Assembly: GCA_964607025.1 (NCBI GenBank)
Contig: CAZSIL010000016.1
Span: 1-40,927, forward strand
DNA: 40,927 bases
Source of the DNA: SIG565 sp964607025
GTDB lineage: Bacteria; Bacillota; Clostridia; Oscillospirales; Acutalibacteraceae
Reading direction: 5' to 3'
Part shown: one piece after another, positions 24,077-32,873 of the stretch
Layout: every line of letters starts with the position of its first letter
Numbering within the stretch: position 1 is the first letter of the stretch
Program-made: the position numbers and the translations under genes
Notes under the pieces: model-generated
The model's database searches: none
What the model was told of the DNA's origin: nothing
Seen by the model: only the letters and a program-made list of their open reading frames with translations

Positions 24077-24105
24077 ATTATAATCGACAAAATTCATTTT
24101 GTCAA
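24077..24105 (-). promoter_or_regulatory. Consensus promoter of the SOS small-protein gene
   Basis: On the minus strand TTGACA (24100-24105) and TATAAT (24077-24082) are separated by exactly 17 bases. The spacer and part of the -35 form the 18-base palindrome GACAAAATTCATTTTGTC (24085-24102, plus-strand reading). A full-consensus promoter would need tight repression, which the LexA box could supply. Confidence 0.85.
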
Positions 24106-24187
24106 CTACTTTTTACAATTTTATTTTAATTTTTTTATTGTACAAAAATCGGGACATTACAAATAATTACAAAAAATATTTTTCGGG

Positions 24188-24216
24188 TTGAAAAAAACAG
24201 GGATTTGATTTATAAT
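24188..24216 (+). promoter_or_regulatory. Promoter of the mtaB-copper operon
   Basis: TTGAAA (24188-24193) and TATAAT (24211-24216) are 17 bases apart, 21 bases before the mtaB ATG. It diverges from the SOS gene promoter. No CsoR- or CopY-like operator was recognised. Confidence 0.65.
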
Positions 24217-24237
24217 TTTTTTGGATGGAGATGTATT

Positions 24238-25527
24238 ATGAAGATAGCTTTTTACACACTGGGATGTAAAGTGAATCAGTACGAAACACAAAGCATTGCC
24301 GAGTGTTTTATAAAACGCGGACACACGAAAGTTGCGGCTGATGAAATCCCCGATGTTTTTATAATTAATTCTTGCACTGTAACGGCCGAGAGTAACCGAA
24401 AGACAAGGCAGATGATAAGAAAATACAGGGCGGATTTGCCGAGTGCCATACTTGTGCTTTGCGGTTGTATGCCACAGGCATTTCCCAAAGACGCTGATGC
24501 TTTAAAAGAAGCCGACATAGTTGTGGGAAATACAGAACCCAGTCGTATTCCTGAACTTGTAGATTTGTTTTTATTGGATGGACAGCGTCGGGTGGAAATA
24601 AACAAGCATCAAAGAGAAGAAAAATTTAACACACCTGCCATTTCTAATTTTGAGGGCAGAACACGTGCCTTTATGAAGATTGAAGACGGGTGCGATAGAT
24701 TTTGCACCTACTGTATAATACCTACTGCCCGAGGTTATATTCGTTCAAAAAGTGTGGAAAATATAAAAACCGAAGCTGAGCGACTTGCCCAAAACGGATA
24801 TAAGGAAATCGTTTTGGTGGGTATAAACTTATCGTCCTTCGGAAAAGATACAGGCGAAAATCTTGCAGACGCTGTATCGGCTGTATGCTCTGTTTCAGGA
24901 ATCGAACGTGTACGTTTGGGTTCACTCGAACCCGATTTGATGAGTGATGATTTATTAAAAAGTCTGGCGTCACAAGAAAAGTTCTGCCCACAGTTTCATT
25001 TATCGCTTCAGTCAGGTTGCGATAAAACACTCAAACGGATGAACCGCCGATATGATAGCGCGTTTTATTATGATTTGGTGAGCAGAATTCGAAAAACCTT
25101 TAAAAACCCGTCCATAACTACCGATATTATGGTCGGCTTTGCGGGTGAATCACAAGAAGAATTTAATGAGAGCATAGAGTTTGTAAAAAAGGTAGGTTTT
25201 GCTTTGTCACACGTCTTTGCTTATTCAAGGCGTCAGGGTACGGTTGCGGCAGGGCTTCCCAATCAGATTACAAATGCCGAAAAAACGTTGCGTAGCCGTA
25301 AAATGATAGCCGTAACTAAGAAAAGCCAAAGCGAGTTTTATGTGTCTCAAATTGGCAAAACAGCTAAAGTGCTTTTCGAAACGGTAGAAGACGGAGAATA
25401 TCTGGGATATACCGAAAACTATACGCCCGTGAAACTTAAAAGCAACGAAAACCTTTGCGGCAAAACCGTAACGGTTAAAATAATATCTAATAACGAGGAA
25501 TTTTGTGTAGGTGAAAAATGCGATTAA
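24238..25527 (+). CDS. mtaB: tRNA t6A37 methylthiotransferase
   Basis: Radical SAM enzyme that converts t6A37 to ms2t6A in tRNAs reading ANN codons. The 429-residue protein starts with the MtaB hallmark TLGCKVNQYETQ; the N-terminal cluster is held by Cys10, Cys46 and Cys77 and the radical SAM cluster by Cys152, Cys156 and Cys159 (GCDRFCTYCIIP). The middle SLQSGCDKTLKRMNR and the C-terminal TRAM segment (about 370-428) complete the family. The ATG at 24238 follows GGATGGAG; an earlier start at 24205 overlaps the promoter. Its end overlaps the copper ATPase by ten bases. Confidence 0.95.
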   Translation: MKIAFYTLGCKVNQYETQSIAECFIKRGHTKVAADEIPDVFIINSCTVTAESNRKTRQMIRKYRADLPSAILVLCGCMPQAFPKDADALKEADIVVGNTEPSRIPELVDLFLLDGQRRVEINKHQREEKFNTPAISNFEGRTRAFMKIEDGCDRFCTYCIIPTARGYIRSKSVENIKTEAERLAQNGYKEIVLVGINLSSFGKDTGENLADAVSAVCSVSGIERVRLGSLEPDLMSDDLLKSLASQEKFCPQFHLSLQSGCDKTLKRMNRRYDSAFYYDLVSRIRKTFKNPSITTDIMVGFAGESQEEFNESIEFVKKVGFALSHVFAYSRRQGTVAAGLPNQITNAEKTLRSRKMIAVTKKSQSEFYVSQIGKTAKVLFETVEDGEYLGYTENYTPVKLKSNENLCGKTVTVKIISNNEEFCVGEKCD

Positions 25528-27731
25528 AATTTAGTATAGGTGGTATGTCGTGCGCGGCTTGCAGTGCGAGAATAGAGAGAGTAGTCAATAAACTTGACGG
25601 CGTCAAAGCGGAAGTTAATCTACTAGCAAACACTATGATTGCAGATTTTGATGAGCAAAAGGTAACGCCCGAACTTATTATAAATACAGTAGAAAAGGCG
25701 GGCTTTACCGCCGCTATATTTACAGCGGATGCAAATAGAAACAAAAGCAGTAACGATAGGCATACGTTTTTAATACGCCTTACAGTATCCTTTGCTTTTT
25801 TATTGCCGTTAATGGTTTTATCAATGCAGCATATGTTTGGTTATCGGTTGCCCCCAATTTTAGAACTGCCAACAGTTTCGGCGGTTTTGCAGTTTGTATT
25901 TACTGTGCCGATAATCGCGGTAAACTATAAATATTTTACTGTTGGATTTAAAAATTTATTTACGGGCAGTCCCAATATGGATTCACTAATTGCTCTGGGC
26001 TCTGCCGCATCGGAAATTTACAGTATATATAACACCGTTTTGATTTTCGGTGGTAATACACACGCACACTTGTATTATGAATCGGCGGCAATGATACTAT
26101 CACTTATAACTTTAGGTAAGTTTTTTGAGAATAAATCAAAATCGCGTGCATCGGCGGCGATTAATGCACTGCGAGACTTAGCCGCCCATACAGTAATGGT
26201 AAAAACCGAAAGCGGCATTACCGAAATACCCGCCGAAACACTGATGGCGGGGGATATAGTGGTTGTAAAAGCTGGTCAGTCCTTTGCGGCGGACGGAGTG
26301 GTTATATTTGGGAATGCTAGTGTCGATGAAAGTGCAATTACGGGAGAAAGTATGCCCGTACAAAAAGAAATAGGCGATAAGGTTATTTCGGGCACAATAC
26401 TTAAAAGCGGCTATATAGAATTCCGCGCCGAAAAAACGGGCGATGATACTGTGTTATCTGAAATCATAAAACTTGTTGAGGACGCCACGGCTACAAAACC
26501 GCCAATAGCACGTCTTGCCGATAAAATAAGCGGCATATTTGTGCCGACAGTTATCGGCATAGCGGTTTTGACCCTGATTGTGTGGCTGCTTATCGGGGTA
26601 GGGTTTGACAGCGCCATTATGTACGCTGTATCGGTCCTGGTTATATCCTGTCCTTGTGCGTTAGGTCTTGCAACGCCCGTTGCCGTAATGGTTGGAACGG
26701 GTGTTGCCGCTAAACACGGAGTTTTGTTTAAAAATGCGCCGAGCATTGAACTTTTGCACAAAATAAACGCAGTCGTGCTTGATAAAACATGTACTGTAAC
26801 TTCGGGAGAACTCTCGGTGTCTTTTGTAGAGAGTTTTATAGATGAAAACAAATTTTTAAAAATCGCTTATAGTATAGAAGCGGTATCCTCTCATCCGATA
26901 GCGGCGGCGGTTTGCAGGTATGTAAAAGAAAAGGGTATAGAACCGCTATGTGTACAAAACGTTAATACGTTATCGGGATTGGGTATTAGTTGTGAAATAG
27001 AAGGTAAAAAATATTATTCGGGCAATTTAAGGTTAGCACAGGAAAATGGCATTAATTGTGATGAATATAAAGCAAGATTCGAAACCCTTGCAAGTGACGC
27101 AAAAACACCCATAATATTTTTTGAAGAAGAAAAGGTTATAGGAATTATCGCCGTTAGTGATACTATAAAACCCACGTCACGCTCGGCGGTAGCGGAACTT
27201 AAAAAACTCGGAATTGATATATATATGGTAACAGGGGATAACGAGTTTACCGCCCGAAAGATAGCAAATGATACGGGAATTGATAACTGTATTGCTTCGG
27301 CACTCCCGCAAGATAAGGAAAAATTTATTAGAGAGCTCAAAGAAAACGGTAAAACCGTCGCGATGGTGGGGGACGGTATTAATGATGCACCCGCCCTCGC
27401 AGCGGCAGATATCGGCATAGCGATAGGTGCGGGCACTGATATCGCGATAGAATCGGCGGATTTGATACTTGTGAGAAGTGATTTGCTTGATGTTGTATCG
27501 GCTATAAACTTAAGCCACAAGGTTATAAATAATATAAAGGTTAATCTTTTTTGGGCATTTTTCTATAATATAATAGGTATTCCGGTAGCTGCAGGTGTTT
27601 TATCGTGGCTCGGCATAGTGCTTACGCCAATGATTGGTGCTGCGGCTATGTCACTAAGTTCTGTCTGCGTTGTAACCAACGCGTTAAGATTGAAAGGAGC
27701 AATAAAAAATGAAAAAGGTAATATACGTTGA
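25518..27731 (+). CDS. copA: Heavy-metal (copper) P1B-type ATPase with DKTCT motif
   Basis: Copper-exporting P-type ATPase, 737 residues: one N-terminal HMA domain (residues 3-68, GMSCAAC), eight predicted membrane helices with CPC at 378-380, the TGES loop (275-278), Ser-His-Pro (458-460), TGDN and GDGINDAPAL. The phosphorylation motif, normally DKTGT, reads DKTCT (422-426), with Asp422 kept. The codon is TGT (26790-26792), one base from GGT. Every other motif is intact, so I call it a gene, but Gly to Cys beside the phosphorylated Asp is unexpected. It starts inside mtaB and overlaps copZ by 23 bases. Confidence 0.92.
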   Translation: MRLKFSIGGMSCAACSARIERVVNKLDGVKAEVNLLANTMIADFDEQKVTPELIINTVEKAGFTAAIFTADANRNKSSNDRHTFLIRLTVSFAFLLPLMVLSMQHMFGYRLPPILELPTVSAVLQFVFTVPIIAVNYKYFTVGFKNLFTGSPNMDSLIALGSAASEIYSIYNTVLIFGGNTHAHLYYESAAMILSLITLGKFFENKSKSRASAAINALRDLAAHTVMVKTESGITEIPAETLMAGDIVVVKAGQSFAADGVVIFGNASVDESAITGESMPVQKEIGDKVISGTILKSGYIEFRAEKTGDDTVLSEIIKLVEDATATKPPIARLADKISGIFVPTVIGIAVLTLIVWLLIGVGFDSAIMYAVSVLVISCPCALGLATPVAVMVGTGVAAKHGVLFKNAPSIELLHKINAVVLDKTCTVTSGELSVSFVESFIDENKFLKIAYSIEAVSSHPIAAAVCRYVKEKGIEPLCVQNVNTLSGLGISCEIEGKKYYSGNLRLAQENGINCDEYKARFETLASDAKTPIIFFEEEKVIGIIAVSDTIKPTSRSAVAELKKLGIDIYMVTGDNEFTARKIANDTGIDNCIASALPQDKEKFIRELKENGKTVAMVGDGINDAPALAAADIGIAIGAGTDIAIESADLILVRSDLLDVVSAINLSHKVINNIKVNLFWAFFYNIIGIPVAAGVLSWLGIVLTPMIGAAAMSLSSVCVVTNALRLKGAIKNEKGNIR

Positions 27732-27918
27732 TGGTATGGCGTGTGTTCACTGTAAAAACAGCGTTGAAACGGCACTTAAAAATCTCGCTGCGGTTAAGTC
27801 GGCGGTGGTTGATTTAGATAAAAAATGTGCTATAATTGAAGGGGATACCGATATTGATGACGCGGTTCTCATTTCTGCAATTACAGATATTGGTTTTGAC
27901 GTTGAAAAAATAGTTTAA
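27709..27918 (+). CDS. copZ: Copper chaperone, CopZ/HMA type
   Basis: A 69-residue single HMA domain: KVIYVDGMACVHCKNSVETALKNLAAVKSAVVDLDKK, with the metal-binding Cys-x-x-Cys in MACVHC (residues 12 and 15). It should pass Cu(I) to the HMA domain of the ATPase encoded directly upstream. The ATG lies inside the end of that gene, 23 bases before its stop, with AAAGGAGC ahead. The overlap suggests translational coupling and fixed stoichiometry. Confidence 0.92.
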   Translation: MKKVIYVDGMACVHCKNSVETALKNLAAVKSAVVDLDKKCAIIEGDTDIDDAVLISAITDIGFDVEKIV

Positions 27919-27944
27919 TAGGGTAAATAAAGGGGATTATAGGG

Positions 27945-29462
27945 ATGTTATTTAAAATTTTGCTGTTGGTTGCGGCAATATTTATTGCCGCCGCTTTGGT
28001 TGTTTTACATATCAAGCAGAAATTAACCAGAAAGACAATGCTAATTGGGGTTGGTACAGTTTTATCGTTGGCTGTTGTTATAGCTGTCGCGTTTACTGTG
28101 TTTGTTGAAACAACGGTTTCCATTAAAGGAGAAAAGAACATAATACTTAACGTTTTTGATACATACACCGAAGCGGGCTATAAGGCAAGTAACGGCATTA
28201 AAGATATGAGCAAATTTGTAACTGTAAACGGAAGTGTAGATGCATCAAAAGTCGGTGAATATGAAATAGAGTATGTGTATCGGCAAGGCAATAGGGAACA
28301 TAAAGCCATACGTACAGTAAAGGTTGTTGATACCGTATCACCTGTTATAGCACTTAAGGGAGAAAATTCTATAACCGTTTCAAAAATTGACCTTTTTAAA
28401 GAACCCGGCTACACTGCAACCGATAATTATGACGGTGATTTAACGGGTGCAGTTAAAATTGAGAAGAAAAAAATAACCGATACTAAATACGAGATTATCT
28501 ATACCGCTATAGATTCTTCGGGCAATACCGCCACCGCTAAACGAGAGGTGGAAATAAAGGATAAGGTACCGCCCGTTATAACACTCAAGGGCAATAGAAC
28601 GCTTTATGTAATCGAAAACAATGAGTATGATGACCCCGGCTACACCGCAACCGATGATGCCGACGGTAATATATCCTCTAGCGTTAAAGTTACGGGTACT
28701 GTAAATACTGCGGTGCGCGGTACGTATAATATTACGTATTCGGTAACCGATACCGCAGGTAATAGTGCAACAGTTACAAGACAGGTTATTGTCTGCTCGA
28801 AGGACGATGCGGCATTTAATAAAATTTGTTTAACCTTTGATGACGGACCGAGTAGTGACGTAACCGTTCAGATACTTAACACTTTAAAGAAAAACGGCGT
28901 TCAGGCAACCTTCTTCATCTGTAATTATAGCGCGGATAAAATCCCGATACTAAAGCGTATGATTAATGAGGGACACGCAATCGGTATTCACGGCTATTCA
29001 CACGATTATGCCACGATTTATAAAACCGATGATGCATTTATGGAAAACATAAATAAACTGCGTGATAAACTCTATAAAGATACAGGATATTACACAACGC
29101 TTATGCGCTTCCCCGGTGGCGGATCTAATACGGTTAGTAAAAGTCCAAAAGGCGCTAATAACAAAGGCGCAATGACAAGACTTACAAAACGGGTACAGGA
29201 TGAGGGTTGGCAGTATTTTGACTGGAACGTATCAAGTGGCGATGCAGAACCCGGTGGCGCCACAGCGGATAAAATTTACCGCAATGTAACAAATGAATTG
29301 GGCCGTAAGCGCACAAATATTGTTCTGATGCACGATATCAGTGCTAAAAAGACAACTGCGGCGGCACTTCAAAGAATTATTGATTACGGTATGCAAGCAG
29401 GTTACAGCTTTGCCGCCATCGATTCCGATACCGCCGGTTGTCATCATCCCGTAAACAACTAA
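27945..29462 (+). CDS. Polysaccharide deacetylase with Ig-like (DUF5011) repeats
   Basis: A 505-residue membrane-anchored, outward-facing enzyme. Two hydrophobic segments (about 2-21 and 32-54) are followed by three Ig-like repeats (about 58-130, 132-205 and 206-285; the last two contain PVIxLKGxxxxxVxxxxxxxxPGYTATD). A NodB carbohydrate esterase 4 domain covers about 290-500: LTFDDGPS (catalytic Asp and metal ligand), HGYSHDYA (the HxxxH metal pair), RFPGGGSN and a late LMHDISAKKTTAAAL. Such enzymes remove N-acetyl groups from GlcNAc or MurNAc in the wall, giving lysozyme resistance or cortex maturation. The Ig repeats probably hold the enzyme away from the membrane. Confidence 0.88.
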   Translation: MLFKILLLVAAIFIAAALVVLHIKQKLTRKTMLIGVGTVLSLAVVIAVAFTVFVETTVSIKGEKNIILNVFDTYTEAGYKASNGIKDMSKFVTVNGSVDASKVGEYEIEYVYRQGNREHKAIRTVKVVDTVSPVIALKGENSITVSKIDLFKEPGYTATDNYDGDLTGAVKIEKKKITDTKYEIIYTAIDSSGNTATAKREVEIKDKVPPVITLKGNRTLYVIENNEYDDPGYTATDDADGNISSSVKVTGTVNTAVRGTYNITYSVTDTAGNSATVTRQVIVCSKDDAAFNKICLTFDDGPSSDVTVQILNTLKKNGVQATFFICNYSADKIPILKRMINEGHAIGIHGYSHDYATIYKTDDAFMENINKLRDKLYKDTGYYTTLMRFPGGGSNTVSKSPKGANNKGAMTRLTKRVQDEGWQYFDWNVSSGDAEPGGATADKIYRNVTNELGRKRTNIVLMHDISAKKTTAAALQRIIDYGMQAGYSFAAIDSDTAGCHHPVNN

Positions 29463-29500
29463 AAAATCAGCAAGTTCCATTTGGAACTTGCTGATTTTTG
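29462..29500. terminator. Bidirectional terminator
   Basis: AAAAATCAGCAAGTTCC (29462-29478) and GGAACTTGCTGATTTTT (29483-29499) form a 17-base-pair stem with a short loop between convergent genes. Confidence 0.93.
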
Positions 29501-29510
29501 CTTCTTCGAT

Positions 29511-30641
29511 TTATTCATCGACAGGTGGTTGTTTTACTTTTTCTCTGCGGTGCAGGTCTTCACGCCATAAATTGTAAACAGCAGCTACAATCGGAACGCC
29601 TAAAAGCATACCGAGGACGCCAAACAGTGCACCACCAATCGTGATTGCGGCAAGGACCCAGAGTGCCGGTAATCCGATTGAATCACCCACAACCTTCGGG
29701 TAAATAAAGTTGCCTTCAAATAACTGCAATACAACCAAAAACACGATAAATAAAAGTGCTTTGATGGGGGACTGTGTCAGAATAATTATAGCACCAATAG
29801 CGCCACCGACGTATGCGCCGACAATGGGGATAAGCGCGGTGAAACCGATTAGCACACCAATCATTACAGCATGCGGGAAACGGAAGATAAGCATACCCAG
29901 TGTACAAAGAACACCAAGAACAACGGCTTCGGTGCATTGACCAACGATGTATTTGCGGAAACAACCGTTCATCACCGATAATGTGTGTGATAATTTAAGG
30001 TTTACTTTACTTGGCAAATAACTATTTGCCAATCTATCAAGTTGATTAGATAACTTCTCTTTTTGCAACAAAATATAAACTGAAAAGAATATTCCAACAA
30101 ATGTTGTGATGGTGCCCGAAACAACGCTGGTCATTGTTTTGATAAGGGCGGAAGCGGCATCTCCTAAGCCCTTGCTTATAAAGTCGAAAGCACCGTTTAT
30201 AATACTTTGCCACTCAAGATTGTTAAGCTCAGCAAGTACCGGTTCCGGCAGCACTGTGTGTATCCACTCACTGCCAAGCAGTGTTTTAATATATTTGGGT
30301 ATTTCGCTGATAAGCAAAGAAACACAAGATACAAGTTCGGGTACCACCAGATAAACTATCAATGCGATAATGCCCAGCAAGGAAACTATGGCTGCGATAA
30401 GGCATATTATACGGCTTGCCTTTTTAAGAATATTTTTTTCACTCAAACCTTTAAATAACTTTTCATAAGCCGACATTATAAGATTTAAGACATAGGCGAT
30501 GAAAAGGCCAACAATTATCGGGGTTGCCGCCGAAAAAAGTTTAATTAAAAGTGATGATAACGGCGTCCAATAAAAAATGCATAGGTATAAGATAAAAACG
30601 CTCGTTATTATGCGAAAGCAGTTTTTCCAGGTGATATTCAT
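29511..30641 (-). CDS. AI-2E family transporter (PerM/YdiK-like permease)
   Basis: A 376-residue integral membrane protein with about eight helices. The pattern LFSAATPIIVGLFIAYVLNLIM near the N-terminus, the long amphipathic middle, and the C-terminal IGFTALIPIVGAYVGGAIGAIIIL...GNFIYPKVVGDSIGLPALWVLAAITIGGALFGVLGMLLGVPIVAAV are the DUF20/AI-2E family pattern. Members were linked to autoinducer-2 export (TqsA), but many are Na+/H+ antiporters or of unknown function, so no substrate is assigned. Its ATG overlaps the HAD stop by four bases, so the two form an operon. Confidence 0.88.
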   Translation of the reverse strand: MNITWKNCFRIITSVFILYLCIFYWTPLSSLLIKLFSAATPIIVGLFIAYVLNLIMSAYEKLFKGLSEKNILKKASRIICLIAAIVSLLGIIALIVYLVVPELVSCVSLLISEIPKYIKTLLGSEWIHTVLPEPVLAELNNLEWQSIINGAFDFISKGLGDAASALIKTMTSVVSGTITTFVGIFFSVYILLQKEKLSNQLDRLANSYLPSKVNLKLSHTLSVMNGCFRKYIVGQCTEAVVLGVLCTLGMLIFRFPHAVMIGVLIGFTALIPIVGAYVGGAIGAIIILTQSPIKALLFIVFLVVLQLFEGNFIYPKVVGDSIGLPALWVLAAITIGGALFGVLGMLLGVPIVAAVYNLWREDLHRREKVKQPPVDE

Positions 30642-31336
30642 TGTTTATCCCTTTCTTTTAATTTTTCTATGATTTTGGGAATTTCGGCAACAGTATCTGC
30701 CTTAAATTCCGGTTTTTTAATTTGTGGGAAAGCCCAATTACCCGTTGTTTTTATCCAAACGGGTATGTATCCGACTTTACGCGACGGCTCAATATCGTTT
30801 TCGGGATTATCTCCAATATAAAGCATCTCCGATGGGTTCATATTCATACGCCGCGCCATTTCCTTAAATATGCTGACATCGGGTTTATCGGCACCAAAAT
30901 CTCCGCTTACGATAATTTCATCAAACATATCGCTAATACCGAGCAGTTCTAATTTGCGGTACTGTAAAGTGTGATGTCCGTTAGTGATAAGCCCTAATTT
31001 TAGCCCCATATCTTTGATTTTTTCAAGCGTAGATATGGTAAATGGAAACGGCACTGCCGCTAACATATAAAGCGGACGGATATGTAGGTTAAAGAAGCCA
31101 TCTTTTTCGATACCGTCTTTTAATATACGACGCGAAAGAAATTCATCATACATCCTATCCCAACCGAAATGGACAAAGTTGCGGTCGCAATATTCATAAA
31201 TATCGGCGAGAGAATCTCGTGATATATCGGTTTTGAAGGGGGAGGACTCCGCATCCATTATCTTTATTATTTCCCGAATTGTTGCGTATCGGTCAAATAA
31301 AGTATGGTCAAGGTCGAATACCGCAGCTTTTATCAC
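30638..31336 (-). CDS. HAD-family phosphatase (YjjG/haloacid dehalogenase-like)
   Basis: A 232-residue haloacid dehalogenase hydrolase. Motif I is FDLDHTLF (nucleophile Asp8, Asp10), motif II is LGLITNGHH near 117-125, and motifs III/IV are KPDVSIF and YIGDNPENDIEP near 158-190. A helical cap lies between motifs I and II, placing it in subfamily IA with nucleotidase YjjG-like proteins. The start is GTG at 31336 with GGGGTGAT before it. The likely substrate is a small phosphate ester, not identifiable from sequence. Confidence 0.87.
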   Translation of the reverse strand: MIKAAVFDLDHTLFDRYATIREIIKIMDAESSPFKTDISRDSLADIYEYCDRNFVHFGWDRMYDEFLSRRILKDGIEKDGFFNLHIRPLYMLAAVPFPFTISTLEKIKDMGLKLGLITNGHHTLQYRKLELLGISDMFDEIIVSGDFGADKPDVSIFKEMARRMNMNPSEMLYIGDNPENDIEPSRKVGYIPVWIKTTGNWAFPQIKKPEFKADTVAEIPKIIEKLKERDKQ

Positions 31337-31530
31337 AAAATATCACCCCGCATATACATTATATATTATATTTTTATCGGTGGTATTTGTCAACTGTAAT
31401 AAAGAGATAAAAATCTGATAAGTTTCATAAAAACAAATTGCTATTATAGCGTCAGGAACGTTATTTTGTTTTTAATAAAAAAATAATGCTTTTTTCTACA
31501 ATATGTGATAAAATATGTGTGGTGATTTAT

Positions 31531-32298
31531 ATGTTTTTCAAAACACAAAGTTCTCTGCCTGAAGGTGTTGGCTTCAACACATTTGATTTAACACATTTAT
31601 TATGGATTACGGCGGCGGTACTTTTAGCGATTATTGCGTGTACTTTGTATCGCAGACTAGACGCAAAAAAGCAGGTAGTAATGTTAAGAGTAATCGGTTG
31701 TTATATTTTTATTCAGGAAATGCTTAAAAATGTGGTGGTAGCCGCGGTGGGCGAGTTCGGATACGGATATTTGCCGTTTCATTTGTGCGGAATAAATATA
31801 CTGCTGATAGCTTTTGATATTATTAAGCCCACCACCACAGTTCGTTCGTTTCTTTATTTCTTTTGTATTCCGGGCGCTGCTTTGGCGCTACTGTTCCCAA
31901 ACTGGACCGAAACGCCGTTTTTCAATTTCTTTCACTGGCATAGCTTTACAATACATATTTTACTCACTGTATATCCGTTACTACTGGTAACATCGGGACA
32001 GATAAAACCGAATTTCAAAACGGCGATAAAAAGCTTATTGTTGCTGGTAGGACTTGCAATACCGATTTATTTTTTGAATTTATTGTGGGGCACAAACTTT
32101 ATGTTTTTAATGCGTCCCGATAAGGGAAACCCGCTTGAGATGTTTGAGAAATTGCTCGGCTCTCATTTATGGGGTTTCCCGATATTGCTACCTATCGTAA
32201 TGCTTATAATGTATATACCGCTTGGTATTGCCTATAAGTGCAAAAAGTCAGTCCCACAAACAATCGAAATCGAAGAAAAAGAAAAAGTTACAGTGTAA
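31531..32298 (+). CDS. YwaF/TIGR02206-family membrane protein
   Basis: A 255-residue protein with about seven membrane helices and the family words FNTFDLTHLLW near the start, YLPFHLCGINILLIA in the middle and WGFPILLPIVMLIMYIPL at the end. The conserved histidines in HLLW, FHLCG and HWHSF suggest a buried polar site. Function is unknown; TMEM164 is a distant eukaryotic relative with lipid acyltransferase activity, so an enzymatic role is possible. An earlier ATG at 31486 is in frame, but a TGTGATAAAAT extended -10 and a GGTGAT site lie between, so the ATG at 31531 is preferred. Confidence 0.75.
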   Translation: MFFKTQSSLPEGVGFNTFDLTHLLWITAAVLLAIIACTLYRRLDAKKQVVMLRVIGCYIFIQEMLKNVVVAAVGEFGYGYLPFHLCGINILLIAFDIIKPTTTVRSFLYFFCIPGAALALLFPNWTETPFFNFFHWHSFTIHILLTVYPLLLVTSGQIKPNFKTAIKSLLLLVGLAIPIYFLNLLWGTNFMFLMRPDKGNPLEMFEKLLGSHLWGFPILLPIVMLIMYIPLGIAYKCKKSVPQTIEIEEKEKVTV

Positions 32299-32301
32299 AA
32301 T

Positions 32302-32336
32302 AAAAAGGACTTGGATTTTCCCAAGTCCTTTTTGTT
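32302..32336. terminator. Bidirectional terminator
   Basis: AAAAAGGACTTGG (32302-32314) and CCAAGTCCTTTTT (32321-32333) form a 13-base-pair stem with a 6-base loop after the YwaF-like gene. Confidence 0.92.
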
Positions 32337-32343
32337 TTACATC

Positions 32344-32367
32344 GGGCGATTCTTGAATCGCCCCTAC
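32344..32367 (-). repeat. REP-like GTAG hairpin, copy 1
   Basis: On the minus strand it reads GTAG (32364-32367), then stem GGGCGATTC, loop AA, stem GAATCGCCC. The four-base GTAG head followed by a GC hairpin is the form of the REP elements recognised by RAYT transposases. It lies 25 bases beyond the 3' end of the minus-strand SLOG gene and next to a RAYT gene. Confidence 0.7.
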
Positions 32368-32392
32368 AGCTGCGCCCTAACTGTAACGGTAA

Positions 32393-32788
32393 TTATATAT
32401 AATTAACTACTGCTTTTTCATTTATAATTTTAATTTTGACGGGTTTGTCTAACTTTTTCGCACATTCAATCATTGATTTCGTACCTTTGCTTCTTCCGTC
32501 CCAAAAACAAATCACATAGTCGCTGGCTTCTGCCATTTGTTCGTTCCGTCTTGGTCCTGCGCTTCTGCCGTATTTTTCCCAATCGGCAGGGTGTTTTTCA
32601 ACCTTAAATCCGTTTTCTTTGGCATACCGTTCTCCAATTGCATCAGCCCCATTTGCACCTCCCGAAACGATAATAATATCGTGTTCTTTTCGTATATTTG
32701 ATAAACAAAAATCAATATACTGTCTTGCCTCATCATAATTGTTGTAATCTCTACACCCTGCTATGACAACTCGTTTAATGGTTTTCAT
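32393..32788 (-). CDS. SLOG-domain protein (YspA-like, DUF2493)
   Basis: A 131-residue single-domain Rossmann-like protein. It carries the DUF2493/YspA pattern: VVIAGCRDYNNYDEARQYI, then IIIVSGGANGADAIGERYAKENGFKVEKHPADWEKYGRSAGPRRNEQMAE and VICFWDGRSKGTKSMIECAKKLDKPVKI. SLOG proteins bind nucleotides or their derivatives, and several act as sensors in phage-defence or stress systems; the ligand here is unknown. A start at 32803 is in frame, but the ATG at 32788 has AGAGGTG 4 bases before it. A full-consensus promoter drives it, divergent from a small HTH gene. Confidence 0.85.
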   Translation of the reverse strand: MKTIKRVVIAGCRDYNNYDEARQYIDFCLSNIRKEHDIIIVSGGANGADAIGERYAKENGFKVEKHPADWEKYGRSAGPRRNEQMAEASDYVICFWDGRSKGTKSMIECAKKLDKPVKIKIINEKAVVNYI

Positions 32789-32804
32789 ATAACACCTCTG
32801 CAAA

Positions 32805-32869
32805 TGGGGATTATATCCCCTTAATATTTAAGATTATAACCCCCATAATAATCTATGTCAAGGGGGTTA
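32805..32869. promoter_or_regulatory. Divergent promoter and palindromes of the SLOG/HTH pair
   Basis: On the minus strand TTGACA (32856-32861) and TATAAT (32833-32838) are 17 bases apart. The element TAACCCCC (32837-32844) and its complement AGGGGGTTA (32861-32869) flank the promoter, and GGGGATTATATCCCC (32806-32820) sits in the 5' leader of the SLOG gene. The HTH ribosome binding site (AGGGGG) overlaps the SLOG -35, so one bound repressor could affect both genes. Confidence 0.65.
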
Positions 32870-32873
32870 AATT

